Assembly (NCBI GenBank): GCA_963757565.1
Contig: CAVWSB010000006.1
Location: 558,001-622,000 of the forward strand
Length of the DNA: 64,000 bases
From: PALSA-894 sp963757565
Lineage (GTDB): Bacteria; Pseudomonadota; Alphaproteobacteria; Rhizobiales; Xanthobacteraceae
Direction of reading: 5' to 3'
Shown here piece by piece: positions 27,223-36,780 of this stretch (position 1 is its first letter; every line of letters starts with the position of its first letter). The notes beneath the pieces were generated by a model, which did not search any database, was not told where the DNA came from, and was given only the letters and a program-made list of their open reading frames with translations. The position numbers and the translations under genes are program-made.

Positions 27223-28406
27223 CGGCGAGAAGTTGCGCATCGGATTCATTCCGCTCGCCGACGCGGCCGCGCTGCTCGTCGCGGTCGACAAGGGCTTCTG
27301 CGCGGCCGAAGGCCTCGACGTCGAGCTGGTGCGCGAAGTGTCGTGGTCGAACATCCGCGACAAGCTCAATATCGGGCTGTTCGACGCCGCGCACCTGATC
27401 GCGCCGGTCGCGATCGCATCGAGCCTCGGCCTCGGCCACATCAAGGTGCCGATCGTGGCGCCGTTCGGCCTCGGCGTGAACGGCAACGCCATCACGGTCT
27501 CGCCCGCGCTGCATGCCGCGATTGCCGGGTGCAGCCGAGGGCGACATCCGCGACCCGATGGTGTCGGCGCAGCGCGCTCGCGCGCGTGGTGCGCGACGCG
27601 CAAGGCCAAGCGGCGAGGAGCCGCTCACCTTCGGCATGACGTTCCCGTTCTCGACGCACAATTATCATCTGCGCTTCTGGATGGCGGCGGGCGGCGTCGA
27701 TCCGGACGAGGACGTGCGGCTGGTGGTGCTGCCGCCGCCCTACATGGTGGAGAGCCTGCAGAACAGGCACGTCGACGCGTTCTGCGTCGGCGCGCCGTGG
27801 AATTCGGTCGCGGTCGATCTCGGCATCGGCCACATCCTGCATTTCGTCTCGGAGATTTTCGGCGCGCGCCGCCGAGAAGGTGCTCGGCGCTGCGCCAGCG
27901 CTGGGCCGACGAACATCCCGACGTGCTGATGCGGCTCGTGCGCGCGCATCGCCGCGCGGCGGATTTCATCGAGCGACGAGGAGCAACCGCGACGAGGTCG
28001 CGGCGCTGCTCGCCGCGCCCAACCGCATCGGTGTCGAGCGCCGAGGTGATCCGCCGCACGCTCGACGGGCGGCTGAAGGTCGCGCCCGACGGGGCCTACC
28101 GCGCCGATCCGCGCTATCTGCTGGTCGGCCGCGAGGGCGCGGCGCGGCCCGATCCCGTGCAGGCGGCGTGGCTCTATGCGCCAGATGGTGCGCTGGGGCC
28201 AGGCGCCGCTGTCGGCCGACATGCTTGCCAGCCGCCAAGGCGGTGTTCCGGCCCGACCTTTACGACGCGGCGCTCGGCGCGCCGGCCGCACTACCGCCGG
28301 CGAGCCCGCCGACGGCATCGGCGCGTTCGCCGGACCGGCCTTCGATCCGGACGACATCGCGGCGCATCTCGCCGCATGGCGGATCAGGCGCGCGCCGCTC
28401 GCCTGA
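27219..28406 (+). CDS. nasS: Nitrate/nitrite sensor NasS (NrtA-like), multiply frameshifted
   Basis: About 390 residues when reading frames are joined. NasS is a cytoplasmic relative of the nitrate-binding protein NrtA; it sequesters NasT until nitrate or nitrite binds. Family text in successive frames: L-R-I-G-F-I-P-L-x-D-A-A, then H-L-I-A-P-V-A-I-A-S-S-L-G, then T-F-G-M-T-F-P-F-S-T-H-N-Y-H-L-R-F-W-M-A-A-G-G, V-G-A-P-W-N-S-V-A, and a C-terminal half. Breaks include a lost G near 27226 and several extra bases between 27535 and 28300. There is no signal peptide, as expected for NasS. The next 400 bases are the narK control region. Confidence 0.8.
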
Positions 28407-28478
28407 GTCCGATGACTGCTTGGAGAGAGACCTTCGCCGTCGATTGCCTGACAAATCTCAGGCTGCCTGTTTTCGCAC

Positions 28479-28496
28479 TGCACAATGAAGCGTGCA
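28479..28496. promoter_or_regulatory. Possible NtrC-type dyad upstream of narK promoter
   Basis: TGCAC, eight bases, GTGCA. The NtrC consensus has seven bases between these half-sites, so this is one base too wide. It lies about 125 bases upstream of the sigma-54 promoter, a suitable enhancer distance. Weak on its own; listed because of the adjacent promoter. Confidence 0.3.
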
Positions 28497-28601
28497 TCTT
28501 TTTGCGGTCCATGCAGCGAAGCGCGCCATGCCGAGTTGGCGCAGATTTTCGGCTGATGCCGCTTTCTCATTGATTTCTCGAGTCATTTTCGCGCCAGCCA
28601 G

Positions 28602-28617
28602 TTGGCACGCCGCTTGA
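28602..28617 (+). promoter_or_regulatory. Sigma-54 promoter of the narK operon
   Basis: TTGGCACG, four bases, TTGA. This agrees with the -24/-12 consensus TGGCACG-N4-TTGC except for the last C. GG at 28604-28605 and the -12 TTG are correctly spaced. Transcription should begin near 28628, giving a leader of about 180 bases before narK. Confidence 0.75.
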
Positions 28618-28656
28618 AATGGAGAAGGCCGACGGCAGCGTCCTCGGGCGCTGTCG

Positions 28657-28674
28657 CGGTCCAACGACGGGCCG
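28657..28674 (+). promoter_or_regulatory. Candidate ANTAR (NasT) RNA hairpin in the narK leader
   Basis: A 6-bp stem (CGGTCC / GGGCCG, one G-U pair in RNA) closes a six-base loop AACGAC. ANTAR proteins recognise hexaloops with A at position 1 and G at position 4, and both are present. A second hairpin just upstream (stem 28633-28640 with 28649-28656) has an 8-base loop, or six if an inner G-U pair forms. The terminator follows 11 bases later, as in known NasT targets. Confidence 0.55.
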
Positions 28675-28684
28675 AACAAGCAAC

Positions 28685-28740
28685 GCCGCTGCTCTGAGGA
28701 AGCGCCGATCACGCGCGCTCAAGGCTGCGGCTTTTTTATT
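28685..28740 (+). terminator. Leader (attenuator) terminator before narK
   Basis: A 14-bp stem with two mismatches pairs 28685-28698 with 28718-28731 and is followed by TTTTTTATT. It lies between the sigma-54 promoter and the narK start (28809), so in its default state it would stop transcription before the operon. That is the arrangement NasT antitermination needs. Confidence 0.7.
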
Positions 28741-28808
28741 GGCTGAAACACAACACCGCGCCGGGCGGGTTCGACCACGAAACTTCCAACGGAGAAGAGG
28801 CGACACGC

Positions 28809-30242
28809 ATGAGTGAGAAAACCCCGACCTGGATCTCGGACTGGAATCCCGAAGACAAGACCTACTGGGAGACGAAGGGCAAAGCCGTCGCGCGGCGTAA
28901 CCTGATCTGGTCGATCGTGGCCGAGCACATCGGCTTCTCGGTCTGGCTGATCTGGAGCATCGTCGCGACCAAGCTGCCGGCGGCCGGCTTCCACTACACC
29001 ACCGACCAGTTGTTTCAGCTCGTCGCGGTGCCGGGCCTGATCGGCTCGCTGATGCGCTTCCCCTACACGTTCGCGGTCACAACGTTCGGCGGCCGCAACT
29101 GGACGATCTTCAGCGCCGCGGTGCTGTTCATTCCGACCATCGCGCTCGCCTACTTCGTCAGCCAGCCCGACACGCCGTTCTGGCTGATGCTGTGCGTGGC
29201 GGCGACCGCCGGCCTTGGCGGCGGCAATTTCGCCTCCAGCATGGCGAACATCTCGTTCTTCTATCCGGACCGGATGAAGGGATGGGCGCTCGGCCTGAAT
29301 GCAGCCGGCGGCAATATCGGCGTCAGCAGCGTGCAGTTGCTGACCCCGATCCTGATGGGCATCGGCCTGTTCAATCTCTATCAGGCGACGCCGGTCGGCG
29401 GCGTCTATCTGCAGAACGCCGGCCTGATGTGGATCGTGCCGCTGATCATCGCGGTGTTCGGCGCGATCTTCTTCATGAACAATCTCACCTCGGCGAAATC
29501 CTCGTTCAAGGATCAGCTTGCCATCACCAAGAACAAGCACACCTGGATCATGTCCTTCATCTATATCGGGACATTCGGGTCGTTCATCGGCTACTCGGCG
29601 GCGTTTCCGCTGCTGATCAAGACCCAGTTCCCGACGGTGACAATCGCGATCGCGTTCCTCGGACCGCTCGTCGGCTCGCTCTCGCGTCCGCTCGGCGGCC
29701 TGCTCGCCGACAAGGTCGGGGGCGCGATCGTGACGTTCTGGAATTTCCTCGTGATGGGTGCGGCGACGATCGGTGTCCTGTACTTCGTCGGCATCAAGGA
29801 CTTCACCGGCTTCGTCGGCATGTTCCTGCTGTTGTTCGTGACAACCGGCGTCGGCAACGGCTCGACCTATCGCATGATCCCCTCGATTTTCCGCGAGGAG
29901 AACCTGCGCAAGGTGCGTGGACAGGGCGAAGCGGGACGCGCGCTCGCCATGAAGAACGCGAGCATCCAGAGCGGCGCCGCGCTCGGCTTCATCGGCGCGA
30001 TCGGCGCGTGCGGCGGCTATCTGATCCCGAGCGGGTTCGGCAAGTCGATCGCGCTCACCGGCGGTCCGCAGCTCGCGCTGATGGTTTATCTCGCCTTCTA
30101 CGCGATCTGCCTCGCGCTCACCTGGATCTACTACCTGCGCACGCAGCCCCGCCGAAGCAGGCGTGCCGAGCCTCGCCGAAGCGCGCGTGTGAGCATGAAC
30201 TGCAAGCGGCGGCGGGTATCCGTCGCCGCTTGCGTCGACTGA
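28809..30242 (+). CDS. narK: Nitrate/nitrite transporter NarK (MFS)
   Basis: 477 residues as read; 12 predicted membrane segments. It shows the nitrate-porter markers G-G-G-N-F-A-S-S-M-A-N-I-S-F-F-Y-P (nitrate signature, about residues 137-153) and G-L-N-A-A-G-G-N-I-G-V-S. It imports nitrate for assimilation. The last ~30 residues (R-R-S-R-R-A-E-P-R-R-S-A-R) look like a wrong frame: removing one C in the run near 30147-30150 gives an Ala/Glu-rich tail ending at TGA 30190-30192, about 460 residues. First gene behind the leader terminator. Confidence 0.93.
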   Translation: MSEKTPTWISDWNPEDKTYWETKGKAVARRNLIWSIVAEHIGFSVWLIWSIVATKLPAAGFHYTTDQLFQLVAVPGLIGSLMRFPYTFAVTTFGGRNWTIFSAAVLFIPTIALAYFVSQPDTPFWLMLCVAATAGLGGGNFASSMANISFFYPDRMKGWALGLNAAGGNIGVSSVQLLTPILMGIGLFNLYQATPVGGVYLQNAGLMWIVPLIIAVFGAIFFMNNLTSAKSSFKDQLAITKNKHTWIMSFIYIGTFGSFIGYSAAFPLLIKTQFPTVTIAIAFLGPLVGSLSRPLGGLLADKVGGAIVTFWNFLVMGAATIGVLYFVGIKDFTGFVGMFLLLFVTTGVGNGSTYRMIPSIFREENLRKVRGQGEAGRALAMKNASIQSGAALGFIGAIGACGGYLIPSGFGKSIALTGGPQLALMVYLAFYAICLALTWIYYLRTQPRRSRRAEPRRSARVSMNCKRRRVSVAACVD

Positions 30243-30269
30243 GCCCGTGCCGGGATTCAGGAGCGAAGA

Positions 30270-30690
30270 ATGACCCCAGACCAGATCAAACTCGTGCAGG
30301 ACTCTTTCGCGAAAGTCGCGCCGATCTCCGGCAAGGCGGCCGAGCTCTTCTACGGCCGGCTGTTCGAAATCGCGCCGCAGGTGCGCGCGCTGTTTCCCGA
30401 CGACATGACCGAGCAGCGCAAGAAGCTGATGGCGACGCTCGCCATCGTGGTCAACGGCCTGAACAATCTCGACACGATCCTTCCCGCCGCCAGCGCGCTC
30501 GCCAAACGCCACGTCGGCTACGGCGCACAGGCCGCGCCACTATCCGGTGGTCGGCGCGGCGCTGCTCTGGACGCTCGAACAGGGTCTCGGCCCGTCATGG
30601 ACGCCCGAGGTCGCGGCAGCCTGGACGCAAGCCTACACGACGCTGTCGAACTTCATGATCGACGAGGCCTACGGGCAGAAGGCGGCGTAA
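30270..30690 (+). CDS. Single-domain haemoglobin of the nitrate cluster (Bjgb-type), one extra base
   Basis: 139 residues after removing an extra C at 30537 (Ala codon GCG/GCC). The two halves join as a globin: F-Y-G-R-L-F-E-I-A-P-Q-V-R-A-L-F-P (B-C region), the proximal-His segment R-H-V-G-Y-G, and W-T-L-E-Q-G-L-G-P-x-W-T-P-E-V-A-A-A-W (G-H region). In Bradyrhizobium the equivalent Bjgb, next to narK and a flavoprotein, scavenges nitric oxide formed during nitrate assimilation. A strong AGGAGCGAAGA site precedes the ATG. Confidence 0.88.
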
Positions 30691-30696
30691 TCCTGA

Positions 30697-31970
30697 ATGA
30701 GCGAACCTCTTGTCATCATCGGCAACGGCATGGCGGCGACGCGACTTGCCGATGAGCTGAGCAAGCGCGCGCTCGGCCGTTACGCGGTCGCCATCGTCGG
30801 CGAGGAGCCGCGGCTTGCCTACAATCGCGTGCTGCTCTCCTCGCGTGCTCGCCGGCGAGGTCGCTTCCTCCGACATCGAGCTAAAGCCCACACAGTGGTG
30901 GATCGATCGCGGCATCACGCTGCGCTACGGCTGCCGCGCGACCGTGGTCGACGCGAAAGCCCGCACCGTCGCACTCGCGGACGGCCAGTCCCTCCCCTTC
31001 TCCAAGCTCGTGTTCGCCACCGGCTCGCAGCCGCTCCGGCCGCCCGTCCCCGGCATGGCGCTCCCCGGCGTCATCACGTTTCGCGACATCAACGATATCT
31101 GGTCGATGTGGCACCGCGCCGGCACCGACGACCGCGTCGTGGTGATCGGCGGCGGATTGCTTGGGCTGGAAGCAGCCTACGGGCTCGCGAAAGCGGGCGC
31201 GAAGGTCACGGTGCTGCATCTGATGGACCGGTTGATGGAGCGCCAGCTCGACGCGCATGCCGCCGCGATGCTCAAGCGCAATATCGAGGCACTGGGCATC
31301 GACATCATTCTGAATGCCGACACCGCTGAAATCAGCGGCGAGAATCGGGTGGATGGTGTCGTGCTCAAGGATGGCCGCACCATTCCGGCCGACGCGGTCG
31401 TGGTCGCGATCGGCATCCGCCCCAACGTTGGTCTGGCGCGGGATGCCGGCATCGCCGTCAAGCGCGGCATTGTGGTGGACGATGCGCTGGAGACAGACGC
31501 GTCGGGCATCTACGCGATCGGCGAATGCGCCGAGCATCGCGGGCTGGTGTACGGGCTCGTCGAGCCCGCCTACGAACAGGCGCGCGTGCTCGCCGATCAT
31601 CTGGTCGGGCGGCGACGCCCGCTATGCCGGCAGCGTGCTCGCGACCAACCTGAAGGTCTCCGGCGTCAACGTTTTCTCGGCCGGCGACTTCCTCGGCGCC
31701 GAGGCAGCCGAGGAAATCGTCCTGTGCGATCCGGGCGCCGGCACCTACAAGAAGCTCGTCGTCGCGGACGGACGCCTCATCGGCGCGGTGTTGTTTGGCG
31801 ATACCGCGGATGGGCTCTGGTATCTCGACCTGATCCGCTCGGGCACAAGCATCGAGCCAGTGCGCGACGCTCTGGCCTTCGGCCGCGCGTTCGCGGAGCA
31901 TACGCACACCGAAACGTGCGTGGCCGCCGCGAACGATACGACCGCGCCGATCACGCGGGAGGCCGCGTGA
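30697..31970 (+). CDS. FAD-dependent NAD(P)H oxidoreductase (Flp-type), two extra bases
   Basis: About 423 residues after removing extra bases at 30844 (Ser) and 31607 (Val). It has an N-terminal FAD dinucleotide fold (V-I-I-G-N-G-M-A-A), an F-A-T-G-S-Q-P-L-R-P-P segment, an NAD(P) fold (V-V-I-G-G-G-L-L-G-L-E-A-A-Y-G-L), and the G-I-Y-A-I-G-E-C-A-E-H-R FAD segment. It resembles the reductase half of NirB and Flp of the Bradyrhizobium narK-bjgb-flp-nasC cluster, where it passes electrons to nitrate reductase and haemoglobin. The TGA overlaps the nirA ATG (TGATG). Confidence 0.88.
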
Positions 31971-33739
31971 TGTCCGGCGACTTCTCACCCGACCAGAAGC
32001 GCTACCTCGAAGGGTTCGTGTCAGGCCTCAACGCGGCGCGCGCGACACGCGGTGTGCTGCCCGGCGGCAAGGGCGGCGGCGAGCCAACCGGCCCCGACGC
32101 GATCCATCTCAAGGCGCAGGACAAGGTCACGGCGGCGGGCGGCAAGCTCGCCGACCAGGAAAAATTCAAGCGCGAGCAGCATCCGTTCGATGCCTACCAA
32201 CGGCTGAAGGAGCAGGCCGAGGCGAACGAGCCGCCCAAGCCCGCCGACAATTTCCGCTGGCGCTACTACGGGCTGTTCTACGTCGCGCCGGCGCAGAACT
32301 CCTACATGTGCCGCCTGCGCATCCCGAACGGCATCCTGAAGCATTGGCAATTCGCGGGCATAGCCGATCTCGCCGAGCGGTGCGCCGGGCCTTACGCGCA
32401 TGTCACGACGCGCGCGAACCTGCAGATCCGCGAGATCGAGCCGAAGCATGCGGTCGAGGTGGTCGAGGGGATCGAGATCCTCGGGCTGTGGTCGCGCGGC
32501 TCCGGCGCCGACAACATCCGCAATGTCACCGGTACGCCGACCGCCGGCATCGACCGCCAGGAACTGATCGACACGCGCCCTTATGCGCGCGAATGGCACT
32601 TCCACATTCTCAACGATCGCGCGCTCTACGGCCTGCCGCGCAAGTTCAATGTCGGGTTCGACGGTGGCGGCATCATTCCGGTGCTGGAGGACACCAACGA
32701 CATCGGCTTCCAGGCCGTCGAGGTGATCGACGGTCAGGGCATCGAGCCGGGCATCTGGTTCCGCCTCGCGCTCGGCGGCATCACCGGTCATCGCGATTTC
32801 GCACGCGACACCGGCGTGATCGTCAAGCCCGAAGGACGCGACGAAAGTCGCCGACGCGGTCGTGCGCGTGTTCATCGAGAACGGCGACCGCACCAACCGC
32901 AACAAGGCGCGGCTGAAATACGTGCTCGATGCCTGGGGCTTCGAGAAATTTCTGAGCGCGGTCGAGGAGAAACTTGGTTGGGCGTTGCAGCGCGCGCCGG
33001 CCGACGCCGTGAAGCGACGCCCGGCGTTCGATCGCACGGCGCATATCGGCCTGCGCGCGCAGAAGCAGACCGGGCCTGAACTGGATCGGCGTCGTGTTCC
33101 CGGTCGGCAAGATCACGGTCGCGCAGATGCGCGGGCTCGCGAAGATCGCGGCCGATCTGCGGCGACGGCGATATTCGGCTGACCGTCTGGCAGAACCTGC
33201 TGATCTCCGGCGTGCCGGACGACAAGGTCGCGCTCGCCGAAGCCGCGATTGCGGCGCTCGGCCTGACCACGAAGGCGCTCGCCGATCCGCGCCGGGCTCG
33301 TCTCGTGCACCGGCTCGACCGGCTGCCGCTTCGCCGCCGCGCACACCAAGGAGCAGGCCGAAGACATCGCCGCCTGGTGCGAGCCGCGCGTCACGCTCGA
33401 TACGCCCGGTGAACATCCATCTCACCGGCTGCCACCATTCCTGCGCGCAGCATTACATCGGCGACATCGGGCTGCTCGCCGGCGCGCGTCGCGATCAACG
33501 AGGAGGGCGACACGGTCGACGGCTACCACATTCTGGTCGGCGGCGGCTTCGGTCCCGACGCGATGCTGGCGCGCGAGATCTACAAGGACGTGAAGGCCGA
33601 GGACGCGCCGCGCACGGTCGAGCGCATCCTGAAGGGCTACCTCGCGCACCGCGAAGGCGACGAGACCTTCCTGACCTTCAGCAAGCGCCACGAGACCGAT
33701 GCACTCAAGGCCATGTTCGACGCGGAAATGGCCGAATGA
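31970..33739 (+). CDS. nirA: Ferredoxin-type assimilatory nitrite reductase NirA (sirohaem/4Fe-4S), frameshifted
   Basis: About 587 residues after removing six extra bases (32834, 33072, 33160, 33278, and near 33410 and 33488). NirA reduces nitrite to ammonium with six electrons. It carries two ferrodoxin-like sirohaem domains, the cluster ligands C-x5-C in S-C-T-G-S-T-G-C-R-F and C-x3-C in T-G-C-H-H-S-C-A-Q, and the R-G-S-G-A-D-N-I-R-N-V-T-G-T-P segment. The N-terminus has a D-Q-K-R-Y-L-E-G-F-V-S-G-L helix shared with two flavoproteins downstream. The stop overlaps the next ATG (ATGA). Confidence 0.9.
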
Positions 33740-35370
33740 CCCAGACCGTCACGCCGCCGATTCCCTCGCTCGTTCCCGAGACCGCGCCGTTCTCCGACGA
33801 ACAGCGCGCGTGGCTGAACGGCTTCTTCGCCGGGCTCGTTTCGCTCGATGGCGCGGGCGTGACCGCGCTCTCGGCTGCGGCAGAACGCCGCCTTGATGCC
33901 GGGCGCGACAAATGAGTTCGGCGACACCGACGACGGGCGAGGCGCCATGGCATGACCAGACCATGCCGATGCCCGACCGCATGAAGCTCGCGGAAGGCAA
34001 GCCACTGCGCCGCAAGATGATGGCCGCGATGGCGCAGCAGGATTGCGGCCAGTGCGGCTACAATTGCGAGGACTACTCCAACCTCATCGCGACGAAGAAA
34101 GAAGAGCGGCTGAACCTGTGCGTGCCCGGCGGCAAGGAAACCGCCCGCATGCTCAAATCGCTCTACGAGGAGCTCGGCGAAGCGCCCGTCCCGCCCGCCG
34201 CGAAGGCTGCCATCACGTCGACCGTGGAGTCCGCTGCTGCTGCCATCACGCCGGCGGCGATCTCGCGCGACAATCCCGCGACCGGCGCGTTCCTCACGCG
34301 CAAGCCGCCTCAACCGCGCAGGCTCGGAGAAGGAAACCTGGCACATCGACATCGATCTCACCGGCACCGGCATCGACTACACGGTCGGCGATTCCTTCGG
34401 TCTGTTCCCCGTCAACGATCCCGCGCTGGTCGAGGCCGTGCTCAAGGCGCTCGACGCGCCGCCGGATTTTCCCATCGGCGGCCGCACGCTGCGCGAGGTG
34501 CTGACCGACGGCGTGTCGCTCTCGCCCGCGCCCGACATGCTGTTCCAGCTCTACTCGTACCTCACCGGCGGCGCGCGGCGGCAGAAGGCAAAGGCGCTCG
34601 CCGCCGGCGAAGACCCGGACGGCGATGCCGCGACCCTCGACGTGCTCGCCGCAATCGAGAAATTCCCCGGCATCCGCCCCGATCCCGAAGCCTTCATCGA
34701 GGCGCTCGATCCGCTGCAGCCGCGGCTCTATTCGATCTCGTCGTCGCCGAAATCGAACCCCGGCCGCGTGTCGCTCACGGTCGACACGGTGCGCTACAAG
34801 ATCGGCAAGCGCGCGCGCCTTGGCGTCGCCTCGTGCTTCCTCGGCCAGCGCGTCGCGCCAGGACACGCCGCTCAAGTGCTACGTGCAGAAGGCGCACGCC
34901 TTCGGCCTGCCCGCCGATCCGCAAACGCCGATCATCATGGTCGGACCCGGCACCGGCGTCGCGCCGTTCCGCGCCTTCCTGCATGAGCGCATGGCGACCA
35001 AGGCGAAGGGCCGCAACTGGCTGTTCTTCGGTCATCAGCGCTCGGCACGCGATTTCTTCTACGAAGACGAGTTCGCCGGCATGAAGGCGCAGGGCGTACT
35101 CACGCGCCTCTCGCTCGCCTGGTCGCGCGACGGCACGGAAAAATTCTACGTGCAGGACCGCATGCGCGAGGTCGGGCCGCGATTTGTGGTCATGGCTCGC
35201 CGATGGCGCCCATCGTGTATGTCTGCGGCGACGCCAAGCGCATGGCCAAGGACGTCGAGGGGCGCTGGTCGACATCGTGGCGCAACACGGCGCGCGCAGC
35301 GACCGATCAGGCCATCGCCTTCGTGACGGACCTGAAGAAGCAGGGCCGCTACCAGCAGGACGTTTACTAG
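33736..35370 (+). CDS. Fe-S / FAD reductase (sulfite reductase alpha-like, no flavodoxin domain), frameshifted
   Basis: About 540 residues. After an N-terminal E-Q-R-A-W-L-N-G-F-F-A-G-L helix comes a 4Fe-4S domain with C-G-Q-C-G-Y-N-C and a fourth Cys in L-C-V-P-G-G-K-E, then a CysJ-type FAD domain (R-L-Y-S-I-S-S-S-P) and an NADPH domain (G-P-G-T-G-V-A-P-F-R-A-F). There is no FMN/flavodoxin domain, so electrons would go NADPH to FAD to Fe-S cluster, then probably to NirA, its translationally coupled neighbour. Extra bases include 33883 (Ala), 34308 (Pro), 34864 (Gly), 35177 (Gly) and 35214 (His). Confidence 0.82.
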
Positions 35371-35479
35371 CCATGCGCCCAGCGCATCCTGCCCAAAAAT
35401 GCGCCAGCGCGGGTTCTCCCGCATCGGCCGAACTTGGAACGAAATCCGCACATAGTGGGTCACATGAGGAACAGTTTTC

Positions 35480-35517
35480 TTATTTCTCCGCCAATATTGC
35501 CCATTGGGAGAAAATAA
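35480..35517. promoter_or_regulatory. AT-rich inverted repeat upstream of yeiH
   Basis: TTATTTCTCC and, 16 bases later, an imperfect complement GGGAGAAAATAA flank a CAATATTG palindrome. The stretch is much richer in A+T than its surroundings and lies about 40 bases before the ATG at 35557. It fits an operator and promoter for the yeiH unit. The regulator is unknown. Confidence 0.4.
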
Positions 35518-35556
35518 TTTCATTAGGTCTGGCCCCTTTCACGTGGAGCACGGACC

Positions 35557-35680
35557 ATGAGCGAACAAACAAACACAAAACCTTCGCCCCGCGTTCTCAC
35601 TCGATACCTGGGCGGTTTCCGCCGCGGTGCTCTTCATCCTCCTCGTCGTCGCGGGTGTCTTCCCGCGCGTTCCGTGGTGA
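35557..35680 (+). CDS. Small membrane peptide preceding yeiH, one extra base
   Basis: About 40 residues after removal of one C in the run at 35587-35590. It starts MSEQTNTKPSP, continues A-F-S-L-D-T-W-A-V-S-A-A-V-L-F-I-L-L-V-V-A-G-V-F-P-R-V-P-W and stops at TGA 35678-35680, three bases before the yeiH ATG. There is one membrane segment. Small peptides of this kind often precede yeiH-family genes in proteobacteria, as far as I recall; the function is unknown. Confidence 0.6.
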
Positions 35681-35683
35681 CGC

Positions 35684-36769
35684 ATGTCGATCGCAATCAC
35701 CGCGGACGAACCGCGCCTCTCCCTCCCGCGCCGCTTCATCGACCTGCTGCCGGGCCTCGCGCTGCTCTTTGCCATCGGCTTCGCCGGCAAGCTGATCGAG
35801 CAATCCATCGCGGCTTACGGCAAGGCCAATCACCTCGCGCTGCCGAACATCGAATACGTGCTCTGGGCGATCATCATCGGTTTGATCGTCGCCAACACGA
35901 TCGGCGTGCCGAAAATCTTCAAGCCCGGCATCGCGACCTACGAGTTCTTCCTCAAGCTCGGCATCGTGCTGCTCGGGCGTGCGCTTTCTGCTGGGCGACG
36001 TGCTCAAGCTCGGCGGCATCAGCCTGATCGCCGTGGTGCTGGAGCTTTCCATCTCCATCGTGCTGATGACCTGGCTCGGCAACGCCTTCAAGCTGACGCC
36101 GAAGCTCACCTCGCTGCTCGCCATCGGCTCCTCGATCTGCGGCGTGTCGGCGATCATCGCCGCCAAGGGCGCGATCAACGCCAAGGACGAGGATGCGTCG
36201 CTTCGCCATCGCGGCGATCCTGGCGCTCGGCGCAATCGGCCTGTTCGCGTTTCCGCTGATCGGCCACGCGCTGGCGTTGAGCGATCACGCCTACGGCCTG
36301 TGGGCGGGCCTCGCGATCGACAACACCGCCGAGGCAACCGCCGCCGGCAATCTCTGGTCCGAGCAGGCCGGCAAGATCGCCGTGCTCGCCAAGACCACGC
36401 GCAACGCCACCATCGGCTTCGTCGTGCTCGCCTACGCGATCTACTGGGCGGCCAAGGGCGAAGCGCAAACCATCGATAACAAGGCCGCGTTCCTGTGGAA
36501 CAAGTTTCCAAAATTCGTGCTCGGCTTCATCGTCGTCTCGCTGGCGGCGACGCTCGGCGTGTTCTCAAAGGAACAAGCCGAACGACATCGCGAACCTGTC
36601 GCGCTGGGCGTTTCTGTTCACCTTCGCGGGCGTCGGCCTCTCGACCGACTTCCGCGAGATGCGCAAGCAGGGCCTCTATCCGTTCATCGTCGGCGCGGCC
36701 GGCGAAGTCGGCATCGCGATCCTGACGCTCGGCATCGTGATCGCGGTGCAACCCTGGCTGCCGGTTTAG
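35684..36769 (+). CDS. YeiH-family membrane transporter (putative sulfate/sulfite exporter), frameshifted
   Basis: About 360 residues after removing extra bases at 35978 (Gly), 36201 (Ser) and 36580 (Ala). There are about ten membrane segments. Family text: G-L-I-V-A-N-T-I-G, G-I-V-L-L-G-V-R, G-S-S-I-C-G-V-S-A-I-I-A, D-N-T-A-E-A-T-A-A-G and F-A-G-V-G-L-S-T-D-F-R-E-M. YeiH members are annotated as sulfate exporters; beside sulfite reductase genes, export of excess sulfite or sulfate is a reasonable inference. Confidence 0.85.
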
Positions 36770-36780
36770 GAGCCAGCATC

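Noticed and set aside
28479..28496. Strong NtrC site
   Set aside because: The half-sites are good but the spacing is eight instead of seven bases. Kept only as a low-confidence feature.
28719..30512. 597-residue minus-strand open frame opposite narK and the haemoglobin
   Set aside because: Composition is typical of GC-rich antisense frames (His, Asp, Arg), with no domain and no ribosome-binding site.
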